This document shows positions 1-11,396 of a stretch of 64,000 nt of DNA, piece by piece. The position numbers and the translations under genes are program-made. Below the pieces are notes generated by a model. That model ran no database searches and had not been told where the DNA came from. It saw only the letters and a program-made list of their open reading frames with translations. The stretch spans positions 62,001 to 126,000 of the forward strand of contig VCJN01001595.1 of the NCBI GenBank assembly GCA_006384855.1, written 5' to 3'. Every line of letters starts with the position of its first letter. Within the stretch, counting starts at the first letter, position 1. The stretch comes from Tetraselmis striata. Taxonomy: Eukaryota; Chlorophyta; Chlorodendrophyceae; Chlorodendrales; Chlorodendraceae.

Positions 1-480
1 GGCGTGCGCATGTGACGCTCCATCACCTCCGTGAAGGTGGTGAAGTAGTAGGGGCTGAGGGACGAGCCCATGGGCAGCCCCGCTAGGCGGCAGAGGGCCC
101 CCCGGATGTCCACGGTGAAGTAGTCCCGGTCGGCTTCCGCGATGCCTAGGGCGTAGAACCCGTCCTTGAGGTCGAAGGAGAACATGAAGTCGCCGCTCTT
201 GATGGTGAGGTGCATGAGGCCCATAAGGGTCTCCATCCGGATGCGCTCGCGGACGCAGCAGGAGTTGAGGTGGCGCAGGTCGATGATGAATCGCCACTTG
301 CCGCCAAGCGTGGGAACTAGGAAGGCCCGGGATCCCGTGTCGACACGAAGTCCCACCGGGAGGCGCACGCGAGGAAGCGGGCTAGCTCGGGCTCGAGGAA
401 GGCTAGCTGGGCCGGGGTAGCGTCCATCGAGGAGGCGCCGTGGTGGAAAGGGCTTGGGGGGTCGGTTGCGCTTTAAGGGG
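1..480 (-). mobile_element. Reverse transcriptase fragment, DIRS/PAT-like retroelement
   Basis: Reading the minus strand, an open frame gives a reverse transcriptase core: a KWRFIIDLRHLN motif, then FMFSFDLKDGFYAL (the first catalytic aspartate block), then LAGLPMGSSLSPYYF. These are the N-terminal and central RT blocks; the window edge cuts it before the YxDD box would appear. The DLKDGFYALGI and LPMG.SLSPYYF wording is what I associate with tyrosine-recombinase retroelements (DIRS/Ngaro/PAT) of algae and oomycetes rather than Ty3, copia or LINEs; that assignment is from memory of the family. It follows a gag-like ORF at 557-1624 on the same strand, so the two are probably one element running off the left edge. 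No frameshift is seen in the visible RT part. Confidence 0.75.
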
Positions 481-556
481 ATAGATACGCCCTCACGGGT
501 CCATCGAAGCACTTGCCCGATCGCGCCAATAGCTTCCCACTCTCGCTAGCTCCGCC

Positions 557-1624
557 TCACGCGATGTCGCGTGTAGGTAGAGGTTTGGGAGCAAGACTCG
601 GCGCGGCGGCGCACACCATCAATCGGTTTCCTCCTCGGTCTCGGGCGCAGCCTCGCCCGCACGCCGGTCGGTGTGCAGCTTGGCGGCCTTCTTGCGGTCC
701 GCCTCCTCGCGCTTCTTCCTCTCCCGCGCCTTGCGGGCATCCTTCCTGCTCGGTCCTAGTGTCGGTGCTGCTGCTGGCGCAACTCCCGCCTGCGCCCCCG
801 CCACCACTGCCGGCTTTGAAGGCATGCGAGGCTTGCGCCTTGGCGGCCAGGAGGAGGCTGACCTCGAGGCGTTTGTCGTCCAGGGCGGCGAGGAGGCCGT
901 CGACGCCGTTGGCACCGCGATCGGCGACGGCGGTGTCGAAGAAGCGCCGATAGACGAGGCGCTCCGCGACCGTATTCTCGTCGCCGGTGAGTGCCTTCTT
1001 GCCCTTGAACCGCCTGGTGTAGGTGAGGCGGTCCTCGCCAGCCGCGGCGATTGTTTTGAGCGTGCGAAGCACGGAGTCGAGTAGGTAGTCGGCGTCGGCT
1101 CGCGCTTGAGGGTGGGATCGTCCGCACGAAGCGTTGCCATAGCGTCGTCGATCGCCGAGTGCGCGGCAGCGGTAAAAAACGCCAGAGCAGAGCAAGTGTC
1201 GGTACTCGTCGCACATCGAGTGCCGCTTCTCCTCGGTCAGGAACCGGTCGCACTCGTCCAGTCGTGGGGTCCACAGGGCCGGGCGGGTGACGGCGACGGG
1301 GGGCATGTTGTCGGCATAGGCTTTGGAAGGGAGGTCCGCCCAGTCTCGCGGGTCGATGAAGTCCGCGGCACGGGGCGTCTTGGCAGGGAAAACCGGGCGG
1401 AGGGCCGTCCTCGTCGCTCCCACCCTCAGGGCTACCGTCCGGCGCTGCAGGAATGGGTTTCGGCTGCTTGGGGGATCAGTGTACGGGCGGGTGTCTCGCG
1501 CGTCGACCTTCGGCATAAGCTGTCGGACCATGTTAGTGAGCCCGGCAAAACCGCGACTCACTATCGGAGGGGCAACGCCGCCGCTGCTGTTCCCTACGAC
1601 GTCCGGGCAGAAGTCAGCTTGCAT
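557..1624 (-). CDS. Gag-like ORF of the same retroelement
   Basis: A minus-strand open frame of about 350 codons lies just upstream of the RT fragment. The middle part is helical and charged (for example KTIAAAGEDRLTYTRRFKGK and LLAALDDKRLEVSLLLAAKA). Near 820 the sensible frame changes: the adjacent frame (619-1140) continues with an alanine/proline stretch and then a very basic tail (GPSRKDARKARERKKREEAD...), ending at about 619. A basic tail before the RT fits a nucleic-acid-binding gag. I cannot match it to a named gag family; the call rests on position and composition. The frame change suggests either decay or a base error. Confidence 0.5.
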   Translation of the reverse strand: MQADFCPDVVGNSSGGVAPPIVSRGFAGLTNMVRQLMPKVDARDTRPYTDPPSSRNPFLQRRTVALRVGATRTALRPVFPAKTPRAADFIDPRDWADLPSKAYADNMPPVAVTRPALWTPRLDECDRFLTEEKRHSMCDEYRHLLCSGVFYRCRALGDRRRYGNASCGRSHPQARADADYLLDSVLRTLKTIAAAGEDRLTYTRRFKGKKALTGDENTVAERLVYRRFFDTAVADRGANGVDGLLAALDDKRLEVSLLLAAKAQASHAFKAGSGGGGAGGSCASSSTDTRTEQEGCPQGAGEEEARGGGPQEGRQAAHRPACGRGCARDRGGNRLMVCAAAPSLAPKPLPTRDIA

Positions 1625-1639
1625 GTCGTCTGCAATAGT

Positions 1640-2990
1640 AGCTTACGGACGGGTACATAGTCCCGCCTAATGTCCTCGCGGGTCCCCGCAGGAGGGCATC
1701 GCGGGAGCGGGCACTCGTCGCCATCCTGCCCGCTCATGCTCACATGCACCCTCGGTTCCTGTCGCGCGCCACCACAGCGCGCAACAATTGCTACTTGGCG
1801 CCGTCGGGCGACGGCGCCTTGATTTCGCAACGCGTCCGGCCTTATGTCGCTCCAATGTTCGCCGGCGACAGTATCTCGGTCCCGCGCCTTGCGCGTCTGC
1901 TTTACGCATGCGCCTCGATCGAGGTTCTTGCACGGCCTCACGGCGCAAGACCCTTCTTTAACCCAAGACATCTTCTGTCTTCGTCTGGTCGACTGGTCGG
2001 CACGCCTGCCGACCTCCCACGCTCGAAGTCGTAGTAAACGACCCGCGTGACATTGGCAAAACCGGACTTGATTGCATGTTTGAAATGCTCCGAGCCTGTT
2101 TATGGGGTTTCCCTACATTGTAAACTGTCCTATAGTGCAACCCGCATGGTCTGCAACTGGTGGTTTCAACCGGTTAAGTTACCGGTACCATCGGATTTTT
2201 GTGCGGGTGCCCCATCGCCCGTGAGCACTGCGTACCCGGCCGGGGAGATACTTAGGAGAGCACCAGCAGTTCGCCTGCCATCTTCCAGCTCGCTGCCTTC
2301 GGCAGAGCCATCCCGTTTTCGTTAACTTTCCGCCTTGCATGCTCACCCTCCTCCGGCCTCCGCCTCCGCCCCCCCCCCCCCCCCCGCCCCCCCAATTTCG
2401 CTGAGCCTTCCTAACCATTAAATTGCGCTTCTTCCGTGTTAAAACAGCCTCCGTACCCGTACCCTGTTTGGCAAAACCAGACTCGATTGCATGTGCTGAA
2501 ATTTATGCATAAATATTTAGCGCTTATTATTCGCAGATTTACCGGGTTGCCGAATATCGCTACTCAAGCATAATTGTAGCAAGTAGGGATCACCCAGGAC
2601 AACGCGACTGGCTACTACTCATCGCACGGGTACTATTTTTCAAAAGAATTCAGGACTCCGACGACAGGTACATTTTCCTGAACGAGGGTCCACTGTGCAG
2701 ATTTGTATACTTGTCGTTTTGCAGATTTATTCGAATGTGTATTGCGTCTGCAAAACAGCCGTCCACCCGGTGTCTTCCTGGACAAGTTCCGCAGACGAAG
2801 ACGCTTATGTGATGGCCTGTTGTTTTGGCTTATTTAGGATTGTAGGCTGGCACTTAGATATTCATCCCTCGGTAAAGGGCTGTCGAACGCGATCGTATAA
2901 GGTACCGATATATGTATATACATTATGTATGTATGTATTACATTGAATATACATAATATATATATAATATAGGATACATATAGTACATTA
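1640..2990. other. Intergenic, no gene recognised
   Basis: No convincing coding frame. A C tract with a few interruptions sits at about 2371-2390. A short sequence containing GGCAAAACCGGACTTGATTG near 2055 recurs with changes near 2470, so a small dispersed or tandem repeat is present. The stretch becomes AT-rich after about 2500. Confidence 0.5.
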
Positions 2991-2996
2991 TATGCA

Positions 2997-3002
2997 AAAT
3001 AC

Positions 3003-3057
<55 letters not shown>

Positions 3058-3071
3058 TTAATAATATTAAT

Positions 3072-3165
<94 letters not shown>

Positions 3166-3172
3166 TATTATT
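2997..3172. repeat. (AAT)n trinucleotide microsatellite, about 175 bp
   Basis: Nearly uninterrupted AAT/ATA/TAA repeat, with a few (AAT)(ATT) interruptions at 3053-3075 and a short run of ATT at the right end. The poly-isoleucine and poly-leucine frames it creates are artefacts. Confidence 0.97.
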
Positions 3173-3190
3173 ATTATTATTAATATATAT

Positions 3191-3239
3191 GTTAAGACCC
3201 ATATGTGCACATCTGTCACGTTTTCATATGGGTCTTAAC
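3191..3239. repeat. 15-bp perfect inverted repeat (hairpin)
   Basis: GTTAAGACCCATATG at 3191-3205 is matched by its exact reverse complement at 3225-3239, with a 19-nt loop. TATATAT-type sequence flanks both sides, extending weak pairing. It directly abuts the AAT microsatellite. Confidence 0.9.
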
Positions 3240-4019
3240 ACACATATATATATACATCTGTCCACATAAGTATTTGCACATAGAAATCCGCGCATCCTCG
3301 CCTTGGTGCCCAAGCCATGGGGCCACGGGGCCATGGAGCCTTGTAATCCAATGTATGCAAGCTTCCTACATACGCCAAGGAGGCAGCCGTTTCTCCTGAC
3401 TATCGCACTTTTATAATTGTTCTTCGACAATGGCATTGTTTGGCACATGGCTAAACCCACAGAAAAAACGGGCGATGAATAGGGGGCAACTTGTTGGCGG
3501 CGTAGCTACCATCCGTCGCACATGCCCGCGCGCTGCCGGTGGTGGGTGGATGTATGCATGCGCTTCAAGACGACCGAGCTTGAGCCCAATCCATGCACGC
3601 AACCCATGCAATGCATGGCATTTCCATGAAAGAGCGCCAGTAATGCCGTCGTCGTGATGGGGCCAATCATCCCACAATTTTCCAAGCTGCAGGACAAGCG
3701 CCGCTGGCTGCGCCTCGCTGGGTGAAAGTAGCACACATCAAGTGCCTTCGATTCCACAGGTGCATGCTTATACCGCCCGCACCTTAGGCTAAGCGCGGGC
3801 CGGCCCCCTCGACAACAATGTCGCCACTGCTGCACAGGTCTGCGCATTTTGTAACACATGTCAAACATCATCCAAGGGGAAAGCCAAAGTGATGACGGGG
3901 TCCGCTCGACGTGGAGACCTATCCAAGGGGTCCTCGCGCCTGGGAGCTTGCGTGAACGGGCACATTACATGCCCTCATCATGCGTCCCCACCCACAGTGA
4001 GTGGGCTAGCTGGGATATC

Positions 4020-4052
<33 letters not shown>

Positions 4053-6600
4053 TAACTTTGACAGGCCATAAAATTTCGAAGTTGTATTGGATTGGGCTGT
4101 AAATTAGTGCGTTGGAAAGCGCAAGTCACGGGCTTTACATTGGACCAATTTACAGCCCAATGAAATAAAACGCCGTAATGTTATGATTCTGAACGTGATT
4201 GCAATATTACTGCTTATTGCAGGGCGAACAGCCAGTTTGCGAATGTCGCATGCACCGCTAGCTGACCATAGACTCCAAACCATGCGCCGCGCAGCAGGGG
4301 GTAGGTGGCCAACACATGTATCTCGGCGACGATGGGAGAAAAAACACGGTTCTTTATGTCCAAATGTCGGCGTGCCGTGCGTTCAAACCGTTCACAGCCC
4401 GGCTGTGCAGCACTTGTTACACTGGTAGTGCCGCATAACAGGCACCGCGCGCCACCCGCGCCGTCACATTGGCCCTAGCACACCATGCGCACGCTCTTTC
4501 ATGGTTATCCGCGCAATGGCTGCAAGGGCGTAGACTATGAGTTCACCGACTAGAAGCGACCAAACCCAAATCATACCCATAAAAACATGCAGACTTTTGT
4601 GGGCTGCTGTAGGTTTAAAGCGGCGCTGTAGTGAGTGCTGCATACTCTGTTAATCACTTTTGTATACACGGTATTAAACGGACCCCTGACCCCCTCCCCC
4701 CCCCCTAAGCCCAAACGGGGTAGCATACCCCACACCCTAAGCATGAGGTTTTATACACAGACCGATACGCTTCACATGCCTGTGCCAACCTACTTTCCTA
4801 CCCACACAAGGGTCTCGTGCGGGATGTGGGGTAGTTAGTCATAACAAAGCTACGTAAGACAGAAGCGCAGTTATGTTGTTATGCGCCCGGCATATAACGA
4901 TTCTGGCATAGCTATTATGAGCACAACAATCCACGCGCAGAGGCATAACCATCTATGGCATGAATCATGCTTAAAATATGTCGCAATTTGTACGAGACTT
5001 CTGGGTTTGTTCGTGCTTTTGTGTGTATATAATGATATATGATACCGTAATACCAATTTGCTGGCCAACATATGAAGAACAAGAAATGACGGCCAAGAAT
5101 GACTAAATGGGCACACCAGGATATGGCGCCAGGTATATGCTTAGTCAGTCAGTCAGTCAGTCAGTCGTTACGGACGCGTCCTATTACGATGGTACGCCTA
5201 ATCAAATTATATTTGTACAGCAATACCGTCCATACACAAACACAAACACACATGGAGTTCCATGATGAGTGACATGAGGTGACATACTAACAAAGACATG
5301 CGCGAACATGTGATGGATGTGTCAATCAGCGACGGCAATATATGCGTCCTGGGTTATTCTGTTTTTGTAACTCATGAATGTATTACTACACAATAAAACT
5401 AATGCCAATGTTCCGCCGATACCTCTATTTGAATGCTGCGCCATCATGGATGAGTCAACTCCGAAGTGGGCGCGCAGTAAGCATGACTATACAACTGACC
5501 AGGCGGTTCGGGAATCGGACAGTGCCATCTACATGGCAGCAGCGCGTGATGCCGCCCCTGCCCCCATAGATCCCCCGATCGGCGGACGTGTGGTGGCAGC
5601 ATGACAGCCTCCCAGGCCGTCCCCAGCAGCGACTGGACTGGGCTGCTACCATGCCCACCCCGAGCAGCGTCCCCTGCATCAGTCCCAATTCCAGTTAGGA
5701 AACTCAGATGCGATAAAGCAACGAGATCAATCCATTGTCATACCGATTAAATGGGAGAAGTAGCAGTGGGATTCCTCCCACATTCATCCCCATTTAAATA
5801 TAAATACTAATACTCAGAAACCCTTCGCCAAAGCACCATGGCCTGGAAGGGCACACTCCTTGAATGAGGGGTGAATGGGGTCCTATGGCCATGGTTTCAT
5901 CGAGCCCCGGAGGCCAGGGAATTGCCCCGTGGAGGGCAATGTCCAGCAGCACGCTGGTGACAGAGGAGTCGGCGTACACAGAGGCGGAGCAGCAGCTGAT
6001 GGCGCAGCGCACGAGCAGCATGTCAGAAGTGTTTGGAGACCTGACACATCTCAACGGCCAGCCAGGGCACAGCGCTGACTGGGAACGTGGCTCGCTGCAG
6101 CATGGGCAGGTGCTCAGTGATGATAGACCCTAACGGGGATCCTGACGCAGGCTGCTGTGTAGATACAGTATTCTTTACAAACTTCTATATAACTACCTGT
6201 AGACAACCTATGAGTAGAACAGTGTACATCGTTCGTACTGTTTGTTGTACATGTGATACTCTGGCTAGAAAATCTCTATGTCTACGTGGGTTCAAAGTGC
6301 AGAGCCCTGCGTCGCAGCAAGGGCATGCAGCATTGGCCGCAGCGGCTGGCACCGGGTGAGGCTTCTGCCCTTCATGCAAAGCGCATGGCCTTGGAGCGGG
6401 GCTCGGAGCGCGCGCATGCCGCAGTGCAGACGAAGCATCCCTCCCCCGCGCAAACATGGAGGTCTGCATGGCTCAGCAATGTGGGGTGCTGCGATCCGAG
6501 GGGAAACAAGGGACCATTATCTCGTCAGTGATCCGTGCCCAAGCAACAAACACAACGAAGAACTAATATACAGCCCGAACCCAAAGCGTGCGTGGGTAAT
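3240..6600. other. Intergenic, possible unassigned exons
   Basis: Mixed-composition DNA with an uninterrupted G tract (about 4026-4052), a C-rich run near 4695, and a (TCAG)n run of about six units at 5143-5165. Two plus-strand stretches look mildly coding: codons from the ATG near 5446 (MDESTPKWARSKHDYTTDQA...) and an open frame from about 5888 to 6133 (for example TEAEQQLMAQRTSSMSEVFG). Neither resembles a protein I know, and each has a competing frame on the other strand, so no gene is called. Confidence 0.3.
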
Positions 6601-6602
6601 TA

Positions 6603-7326
6603 TATAACGTAAGGCATGGTAATTGTACGCATCATGGTGTCAAAAAGAGGGGGTGTCGAGGGGCGCACCCATTCGGAGGGGCCCTGCTCCAGGAAGTTGA
6701 AGCAGCTGAAGCCCTCGTCGTCCGCGCCCTTCCCCTGCGTATCGGTCTCGGCCTCGAATGAGGTGGATGCCGTGGAGTTCAAGTTGCTCGGCGACCTATG
6801 CCGGGCGATCGTCCGCCCGCGCCCACACTTGTTCGGGCTGTTGGTCTCCGACTGCCCCTCCACGGGACGCCTGCCGAGCGAGGGCAAGTCCGGTCAGTGA
6901 GCGGTCGGGGTTTTTAACGAAGTCGCGACAAGCAGCTGGGGAACGTCGAGGGCGCGAGGCAGTGGCGAGGTGCGCACTCTCGGTACGAGTTTTCTGCGTT
7001 CATGCCGTCCATGTACATAGCTGCGGTGTCAGACATGGGGTGTCAGACCACAGCCCTGCGCCGATAGCGTGAGAGACCGCGCCGGGGCAACTTTGGAAAT
7101 GTATCAATAGCCGAGTGCTGATAATTCAGAGGGGAGACTGGGGATCGACCTGTGCTTGCGGTGTTGTCGAGCGACGAGCTACTCACAGGGTTGTACCTCC
7201 TCTGTAGCTTTCTGAGCCGATCGAATTCAAGCTGCAGCGACGGTGATATACTCTTGTCTTCATCGGAGGCGCTCTCCTACCCATAGCAACGCGGTGCTGC
7301 GAGTAAGCAATCAAGACAATAATTCA

Positions 7327-7357
<31 letters not shown>

Positions 7358-7872
7358 CTCGAGTAATAACGGGTCGTCGCCGGCGCGGGTCGCCGCGGAG
7401 CACGTCGCCGGGCTGCTGGGCCTCACATCGAACGTCTTTGTGGGCGAAGAGAAACAGTGGAAGTCCTCTTCAGGGACTTCCTTCCTTTGCTGGCGCTTGA
7501 TTCGCCGCCTGTGCAGCAAAGCGCTTAAAAATCTAGTCCACGCCCTACACATAACAGATGAACGTATGCAACCCACAAGATTATTCGCTGATGTATCAGG
7601 CACGCGGCTACGTCGCAGCGGGCACCGCAGTCATAGAGGGCGCTGCACCTGTGGTTGTGCTTCAGCAACTTCTCCAGGCAGTTCCGGTTGTCACCCTCGA
7701 AGCGATTCAGCAAGTGAAACTTGCGGCACTGCCGGCAGAAGCGCTGCGGCTGCCCGTCGATAAGCACCTCCGGCTCTCGCAAATGCTCTTCGCACACGCG
7801 GTATCGCTTCAAGACGGTGCCAGAGACGTCGTTGGCACAGTTTCTAACCTCGCACCTCACCTCCCTGGGCAT
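6603..7872 (-). CDS. SBP-box (SQUAMOSA promoter-binding-like) transcription factor
   Basis: Minus-strand gene. The first exon (7872 or further upstream, to 7649) encodes CEVRNC..., RYRVCEEH, QRFCRQCRKFHLL and NRNC, i.e. the cysteine/histidine ligands of the two zinc sites of the SBP DNA-binding domain. Translation through donor CAG/GTGCAG and the acceptor at 7509-7510 (140-nt intron, phases match) restores the basic end of the domain as KHNHRRRIKRQQRKEV, the expected nuclear localisation signal. The next exon starts at 7508 and runs into an acidic/serine-rich region (PEEDFHCFSSPTKTFD). A later exon, about 6860-6603, ends ...SCFNFLEQGPSEWVRP... and a stop at 6600-6602; its junction is unresolved because phases do not match simply, so a small middle exon may be missing. 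The SBP family binds GTAC-core DNA. Start ATG at 7872 is the first in frame; an upstream exon is possible. Confidence 0.85.
7327..7357. repeat. Homopolymer G tract (C tract on the SBP sense strand)
   Basis: About 30 consecutive G on the plus strand, inside the SBP gene and probably intronic. It belongs to the set of sense-strand C tracts seen in introns across the window. Confidence 0.9.
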
Positions 7873-8017
7873 ATTGATCGTTGCTGAGTGAGGTGTATGC
7901 ACAGATAACGTGTGGGGTGGCCTTCCTGGTTGCTGTTTGTTTTTGATCCTGTTCTGGTGACTTATTTGCTGCTGTCCGGCTGTAATATAATCTACGGGTG
8001 CCGGAAGTGGTGCTGCA

Positions 8018-8056
8018 ACTGTAAATATGCTTTGAGTCTCAAAGCATATTTACAGT
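8018..8056. repeat. Perfect 39-nt palindrome (19-bp arms, 1-nt centre)
   Basis: ACTGTAAATATGCTTTGAG at 8018-8036, a single T, then the exact reverse complement at 8038-8056. It lies about 145 bp upstream of the SBP start codon. Could be a cruciform, a tiny foldback element, or a protein-binding site; nothing in the sequence decides. Confidence 0.95.
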
Positions 8057-8147
8057 GTGATTTTTACATGATCTAGCTTCAAAAGGCGATCAGGAAATCA
8101 CACGAAAAGGCAATAGGAAACGTCCACTACAGCAACAGTGTGGGGTT

Positions 8148-8175
8148 GTAGCGATTATCGTTCGGTAATCGCTAC
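8148..8175. repeat. 10-bp inverted repeat with 8-nt loop
   Basis: GTAGCGATTA at 8148-8157 is complemented by TAATCGCTAC at 8166-8175. Close to the larger palindrome at 8018-8056, so the SBP upstream region carries two foldbacks within 160 bp. Confidence 0.85.
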
Positions 8176-8622
8176 AAATGTTTAAAAAAACGGTCGTCAG
8201 TCGTGACGCGCTCCCAGTTTGGGATACCGTAAGGATTATTTCATGTAGAACTGTCCGGCTGGGCCGGCGCAAGCGCGGCGGGAGGGAATAAATGAAAATA
8301 ACGCCCGCGCAGATCCCGAGTAGTACTCGGTAGCTGCATTGTTATAAGTCTTCCGAATTCAGGGTTAGGTGTCTATAGTACAGGATTCGTACAGGTAATG
8401 GATCCACGGGTACTGCTGTTAGTTCTACTGTTTGTAGTGCGCATTTCTGAAAGCCCTGATGTAAATAATAGCGGATCCACGGGTACTTCCTTTGTAAAAA
8501 TGCTGAAATACCCCATCTATCATCATCCCGACCAGCAGTACCCGTAGCAAAGTACCCGTAGTCTGGAAGGGAACAGCTGCTTAACAAGGCCAAATGCCCA
8601 CTCCGCGGATGTGCGGGGCCAT

Positions 8623-9330
8623 TCATTGCACGGGAATATTCATCCTTTGCAGCCCCCCCTGCACTATGTTATACCCCGCGGCAACTGTCTCTGTCTCTGC
8701 ATACCAAGCATATGCATATATCAGATACTTATGCCTGTCCTGCGCTTGATGCCCATCACATAGTCCTCCAGTTCCGACTCCTCTAATACCATGATGCCCC
8801 CTCCGCGGCCATGCACATGGCCCGCTACGCAACAGATGAGTCCGTCTAGCACCGCCACTATATGGTACTTCAGGCCATGTTTCTTTTTGTGGCCTTAGTA
8901 AATCGCAGCCCGGCCGCGCCGTACTCGACGCGCCGGCACTGCCCTCGCAAAGTAACGTCTATGAGCCCAAAAATAGGAAGGTCCACGCCAGTGCGCGCCT
9001 ATATGGCGTCCACATACTCCGGCAGCCGAGATACATCCAGCTCATTGGCAAGAGTTGCCGATCGACCAGCGCTGCCGAAGCCACTTCACCATCGTGACGG
9101 TTATCTTACTTTTTTTAGTTTCGATTCGTACGCATCTTCCTTCCTAGGCCGGCCAAGGTGCAAGCAGTCCCAAGGCGAGCCAGCAGAACGAGCAACCTTG
9201 TGCCTGTAAATCTCCCGCCGCGATTGGGGGACCGAAGCACCCTCGGTACCTCCAGCGCCTCCAGAATCTCCTCGAAATGCTCCGGTTTCATGCGGTAGGT
9301 GTTCCGGAATACGCTCGCTTTGCCGCTCAT
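8623..9330 (-). pseudogene. Degraded PIF/Harbinger-like transposase
   Basis: Minus strand. From the ATG at 9330 the frame reads SVFRNTYRMKPEHFEEILEA and a leucine/arginine-rich helix, the N-terminal pattern of Harbinger-type (HARBI1-like) proteins. Further on, in shifted frames with stops (one near 8875), come GLIDVTLRGQCRRVEYG, then KYHIVAVLDGLICCVAGHVH and EESELEDYVMG, matching the order of the DDE nuclease core (G-x-hD, kyH..v..pdGli, GrrhD..il..s.L). The aspartate usually after GRRH is replaced in GRGGG, so a catalytic residue seems lost. Fragments continue to about 8345. It is a dead transposase; boundaries and terminal repeats were not found. Confidence 0.55.
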
Positions 9331-9343
9331 TCTCTAGGTCGAG

Positions 9344-9371
9344 GTTTAGGGTTTTAGGGTTTTTAAACCCT
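9344..9371. repeat. Short telomere-like run (TTTAGGG/TTTTAGGG)
   Basis: Contains TTTAGGGTTTTAGGG followed by TTTTTAAACCC, i.e. two telomere-type units meeting a reverse unit. A similar run is at about 26553-26574. The stretch from 9372 to about 10000 contains no recognisable gene. Confidence 0.6.
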
Positions 9372-10389
9372 TAAAGCTCATGTGGCCAGGCTCTACTCGC
9401 CACCCGCCGCATGAGCTAGTAGTGCCACATGCTGCGGATAACGTATGGCAGGCAGATGGTGGCGAGGTTTCCAAGTGCTGAACTCAAACATGGCGACGGC
9501 TGCCTTCACCCCGCGCAACGCATCAGTATGTTCGTTGTCGGCATGTACCGACCCGCCGCACCATGGTGATGCACGATGGCACGTGCTCGTGTCGGCAGTC
9601 GTTGATGTGACGCAGCGACGGCGGCCGGGTAGATGGAAGTGTAGCCGGTAGTGGGACACGGTGCATTGCGGGACGCGGCTTGCGGCATGCGGGTGGAAAC
9701 CGTTTCTGCGAGTATGCGATGGCTCAGATGTAGCAATCACATACATTGACGTAGGCCGGCGCGCGACGTGGCGGTATATCCATCCAGTCCAATATCTTCT
9801 CCAATTTTCCGATTACCCCCTATTGTGACATCGTGTTTCAAAGGGAGGTAGGCAAGGGAAATTAGCCGAAAAGTGCGCAGGTTTAGCTACACAAAAGGGC
9901 GGGGACTCGCGGCAAAGAGCCACAAAAGAGGGAGAGAAGGCGGGTTGTGCGGGCAAGAGGCCATCATAAACTAAGAGAGTGGTAGCGGACGATGATAGTT
10001 TTATAGGACTCGACGGGTACTAGGGTGACCGATGTTTTCGCCGAGCGCGGCACGTAAAGTGCCGTACTGCGGCATTTCAATGCTAAAGCACCGAGCGTGC
10101 CCGGGGGCGTGCATTGCCACGTGCGTGGCCGACACGTCAAATTGGCATGGTGCAGAGGCCGCAGGCAACCGGCGTCGACACCCGCATACCCTAGGGTTAA
10201 GGGAGGGGAAGGAAACCCCAAGAACACAACTCTAGACTTTGTAAACGGATGTAGGCAAGGGAGATTAGCCACCTCGGTCTTCATGGCTGCGGAGGGGGCG
10301 GAGCGACGCCCGGCGGAGCGGGGGCGCTGCCAAGAAGGTTGCAAAGGACCACCGTGGGAGAGGGCGAGTCGAAAAGAAGCGCGGCAGCG

Positions 10390-11396
10390 CAGGTAGGAAG
10401 CGTAGTCGGGTCGATGTAGCCGCTGATTACCGCAGAATTGCGAGCCCAACCGCTCTAGTGGCAGATATTGTCCTAGGGCACGCTTGCTGAGTTTGCTTCC
10501 GACGCCACGCCCTTCCGTAAGGAGTGTGAGGTCCACACGAAGCCTTTGGAGGGGGGCTCTATCGATGCGGCCGAAGGCCCGCTTGAGCGCTCCAGTCGCC
10601 GAGGGTAGCGGCGTTCCAAGTAGAGGGCGGGGCAGCACCGTCGCCGGGGAGCGCCCAGAATCGGCAGGGTTGCTTGGCGGAGGCGGATGCCCGGTACGCC
10701 GCGTCGCGGTAGATGACAAAGGGGCGCGGAAGGGCTGTCCAAGTGGGCACGGCGGCGGTAGGGATTTGAAGAAGAAGCTTGAACCAGTCTCGACTCACGA
10801 TTGCGATGTCCCGCCTTCTCGCGGTTGACGAAGAGGGTGATGTTGTGGGTGCCAACGGCCGTGCCGTGGAGTCGGCAGGAGACGTTGGAGTACAACATAA
10901 ACGTCGAGCAGATCGTTGCGCCGTCATCGCGAAGGATGTTGCAGTAGTCGGTGGTGGTCGTGGGAAGGGCAGCAATGTCGTCGAGGATGTCGGTGATGAC
11001 ACCGCACGGTTAGGGGGCGCGCCGAAACTCCTCGCTAGTCTTGAGTTGACGGATTTGAAGTGCGCGCTTCATGTCGATGATGGTTGGACCGGTAGCCAGC
11101 GCGTCCTCCCGACCAATGTGACGCCGGAAGGTGTTGATGGCGGAGAGGTAGGGCTGCAGAGAGCCGGCGCCGATGGTGCCGCGCTCCGCAATCTATGCGA
11201 GGAAGCGGACGCACGTTGCCTTGGTGCATGCTATAGGGGAGATGCCTTCCTCGTCGATGAATAACGTCTCAGCGAAGAGGCGGATTTTGCCCTCGTAGAT
11301 TGAGTAGGTTCTGGCCGTGAGCAATGTATTTAGGAGGGCGCGCACCTTGGCGCCCCAATCGTACGTGCCGTATATAGCATCGATGCTACCTCGCAT
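10390..11396 (-). pseudogene. Tyrosine recombinase (integrase), frameshifted
   Basis: Minus strand. The N-terminal core-binding domain begins near 11330 (ARTYSIYEGKIRLFAETLFI, then ATCVRFLA), continues in other frames with a GSLQPYLSAINTFRRHIGRE-like helix and an IDMKRALQIRQLKT segment. The catalytic end shows WTSHSLRKGVASEA (the HxxR box; H codon 10524-10526, R codon 10515-10517) and, after a frame change, GWARNSAVISGYIDPTTLPT, where the tyrosine at codon 10416-10418 sits where the nucleophile belongs. At least three frame changes separate the blocks, so no intact protein is made from the sequence as given. It would cut and join circular element DNA in DIRS-type retrotransposition. Confidence 0.7.

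Noticed and set aside
2834..3202. Long poly-leucine / poly-isoleucine ORFs
   Set aside because: They are translations of the AAT microsatellite.
5370..6133. Small plus-strand gene
   Set aside because: Open frames with plausible composition but no homology, no firm splice sites and competing minus frames.
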